From positions 1-6,184 of the forward strand of contig JAGBGL010000079.1 of the NCBI GenBank assembly GCA_017936025.1: a stretch of DNA of 6,184 nucleotides, given 5' to 3'. The position numbers and the translations under genes are program-made. The notes under the pieces are model-generated. The model was not told the origin of the DNA, searched no databases, and worked only from the letters and a program-made list of their open reading frames with translations. This stretch comes from Bacillota bacterium (GTDB lineage: Bacteria > Bacillota > Clostridia > Peptostreptococcales > Anaerovoracaceae). Shown piece by piece: positions 6,095 to 6,184 of this stretch. The first letter of the stretch is position 1, and each line of letters begins with the position of its first letter.

Positions 6095-6184
6095 TTATGT
6101 TTTCAGAATAGCCTCGACTTCCTCCATCGAATGCCAGCCATTTTCCTCCCCTGATTTGAAACCCTTATCCAATTCCTGAATAAG
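6095..6184 (-). CDS. C-terminal end of a type II antitoxin (ParD/RelB-like), cut by window edge
   Basis: The last 29 codons and a TAA stop of a minus-strand gene are present; the start lies beyond 6184. The readable tail contains ELDKGFKSGEENGWHSMEEV followed by EAILKT. This acidic Lys/Gly/Glu-rich segment, with GEENGW then a short helix, is typical of the toxin-wrapping C-terminus of ParD- or RelB-like antitoxins. The DNA-binding N-terminus cannot be seen. The toxin remnant begins 3 nt after the stop, the normal antitoxin-toxin arrangement. The family call rests on this short tail plus the neighbour. Confidence 0.7.
   Translation of the reverse strand, partial: LIQELDKGFKSGEENGWHSMEEVEAILKT

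Overview
The window carries one pathway cluster and a piece of a second, unrelated locus. The lysine branch of the aspartate pathway (lysA, an aspartokinase, dapA, dapB) lies on the minus strand behind a lysine riboswitch. The low-to-mid GC content, strong AGGAGG-type ribosome binding sites, L-box riboswitch with an intrinsic terminator, and protein style all point to a Firmicute, most likely an anaerobic member of the Clostridia. I cannot name a genus from sequence alone.

Layout in window order: dapB is cut by the left edge (1-709, minus). It is followed by dapA (722-1597), a markedly divergent aspartokinase (1632-2810) and lysA (2824-4104), all on the minus strand with gaps of 12, 34 and 13 nt. 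They are therefore transcribed in the order lysA, lysC-like, dapA, dapB. Upstream of lysA is a leader of about 280 nt with a full lysine aptamer (about 4211-4384), then an intrinsic terminator (4144-4173). A 7-nt complementarity between the last aptamer strand and the terminator hairpin gives a readable on/off switch. Next is an AT-rich divergent regulatory region with repeats (about 4385-4708). An M20D-type metal amidohydrolase follows on the plus strand (4709-5836), closed by a strong intrinsic terminator (5861-5890). The right end is an AT-rich remnant of a type II toxin-antitoxin operon on the minus strand. It holds the tail of an antitoxin running off the edge (6095-6184) and a ParE/RelE-like toxin broken by an internal deletion and frame change (5895-6091).

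Working together: the aspartokinase homologue would phosphorylate aspartate, DapA and DapB make tetrahydrodipicolinate, and LysA decarboxylates meso-diaminopimelate to lysine. asd, the middle steps from tetrahydrodipicolinate to DAP, and dapF are not in the window. Lysine should shut the operon off through the riboswitch, and the aspartokinase homologue also keeps two ACT regulatory domains. The most unusual feature is that this homologue has lost several canonical catalytic motifs, including the GRGGSD loop, while its ACT region stays well conserved. No CRISPR array, tRNA, rRNA, insertion sequence or phage gene was seen.
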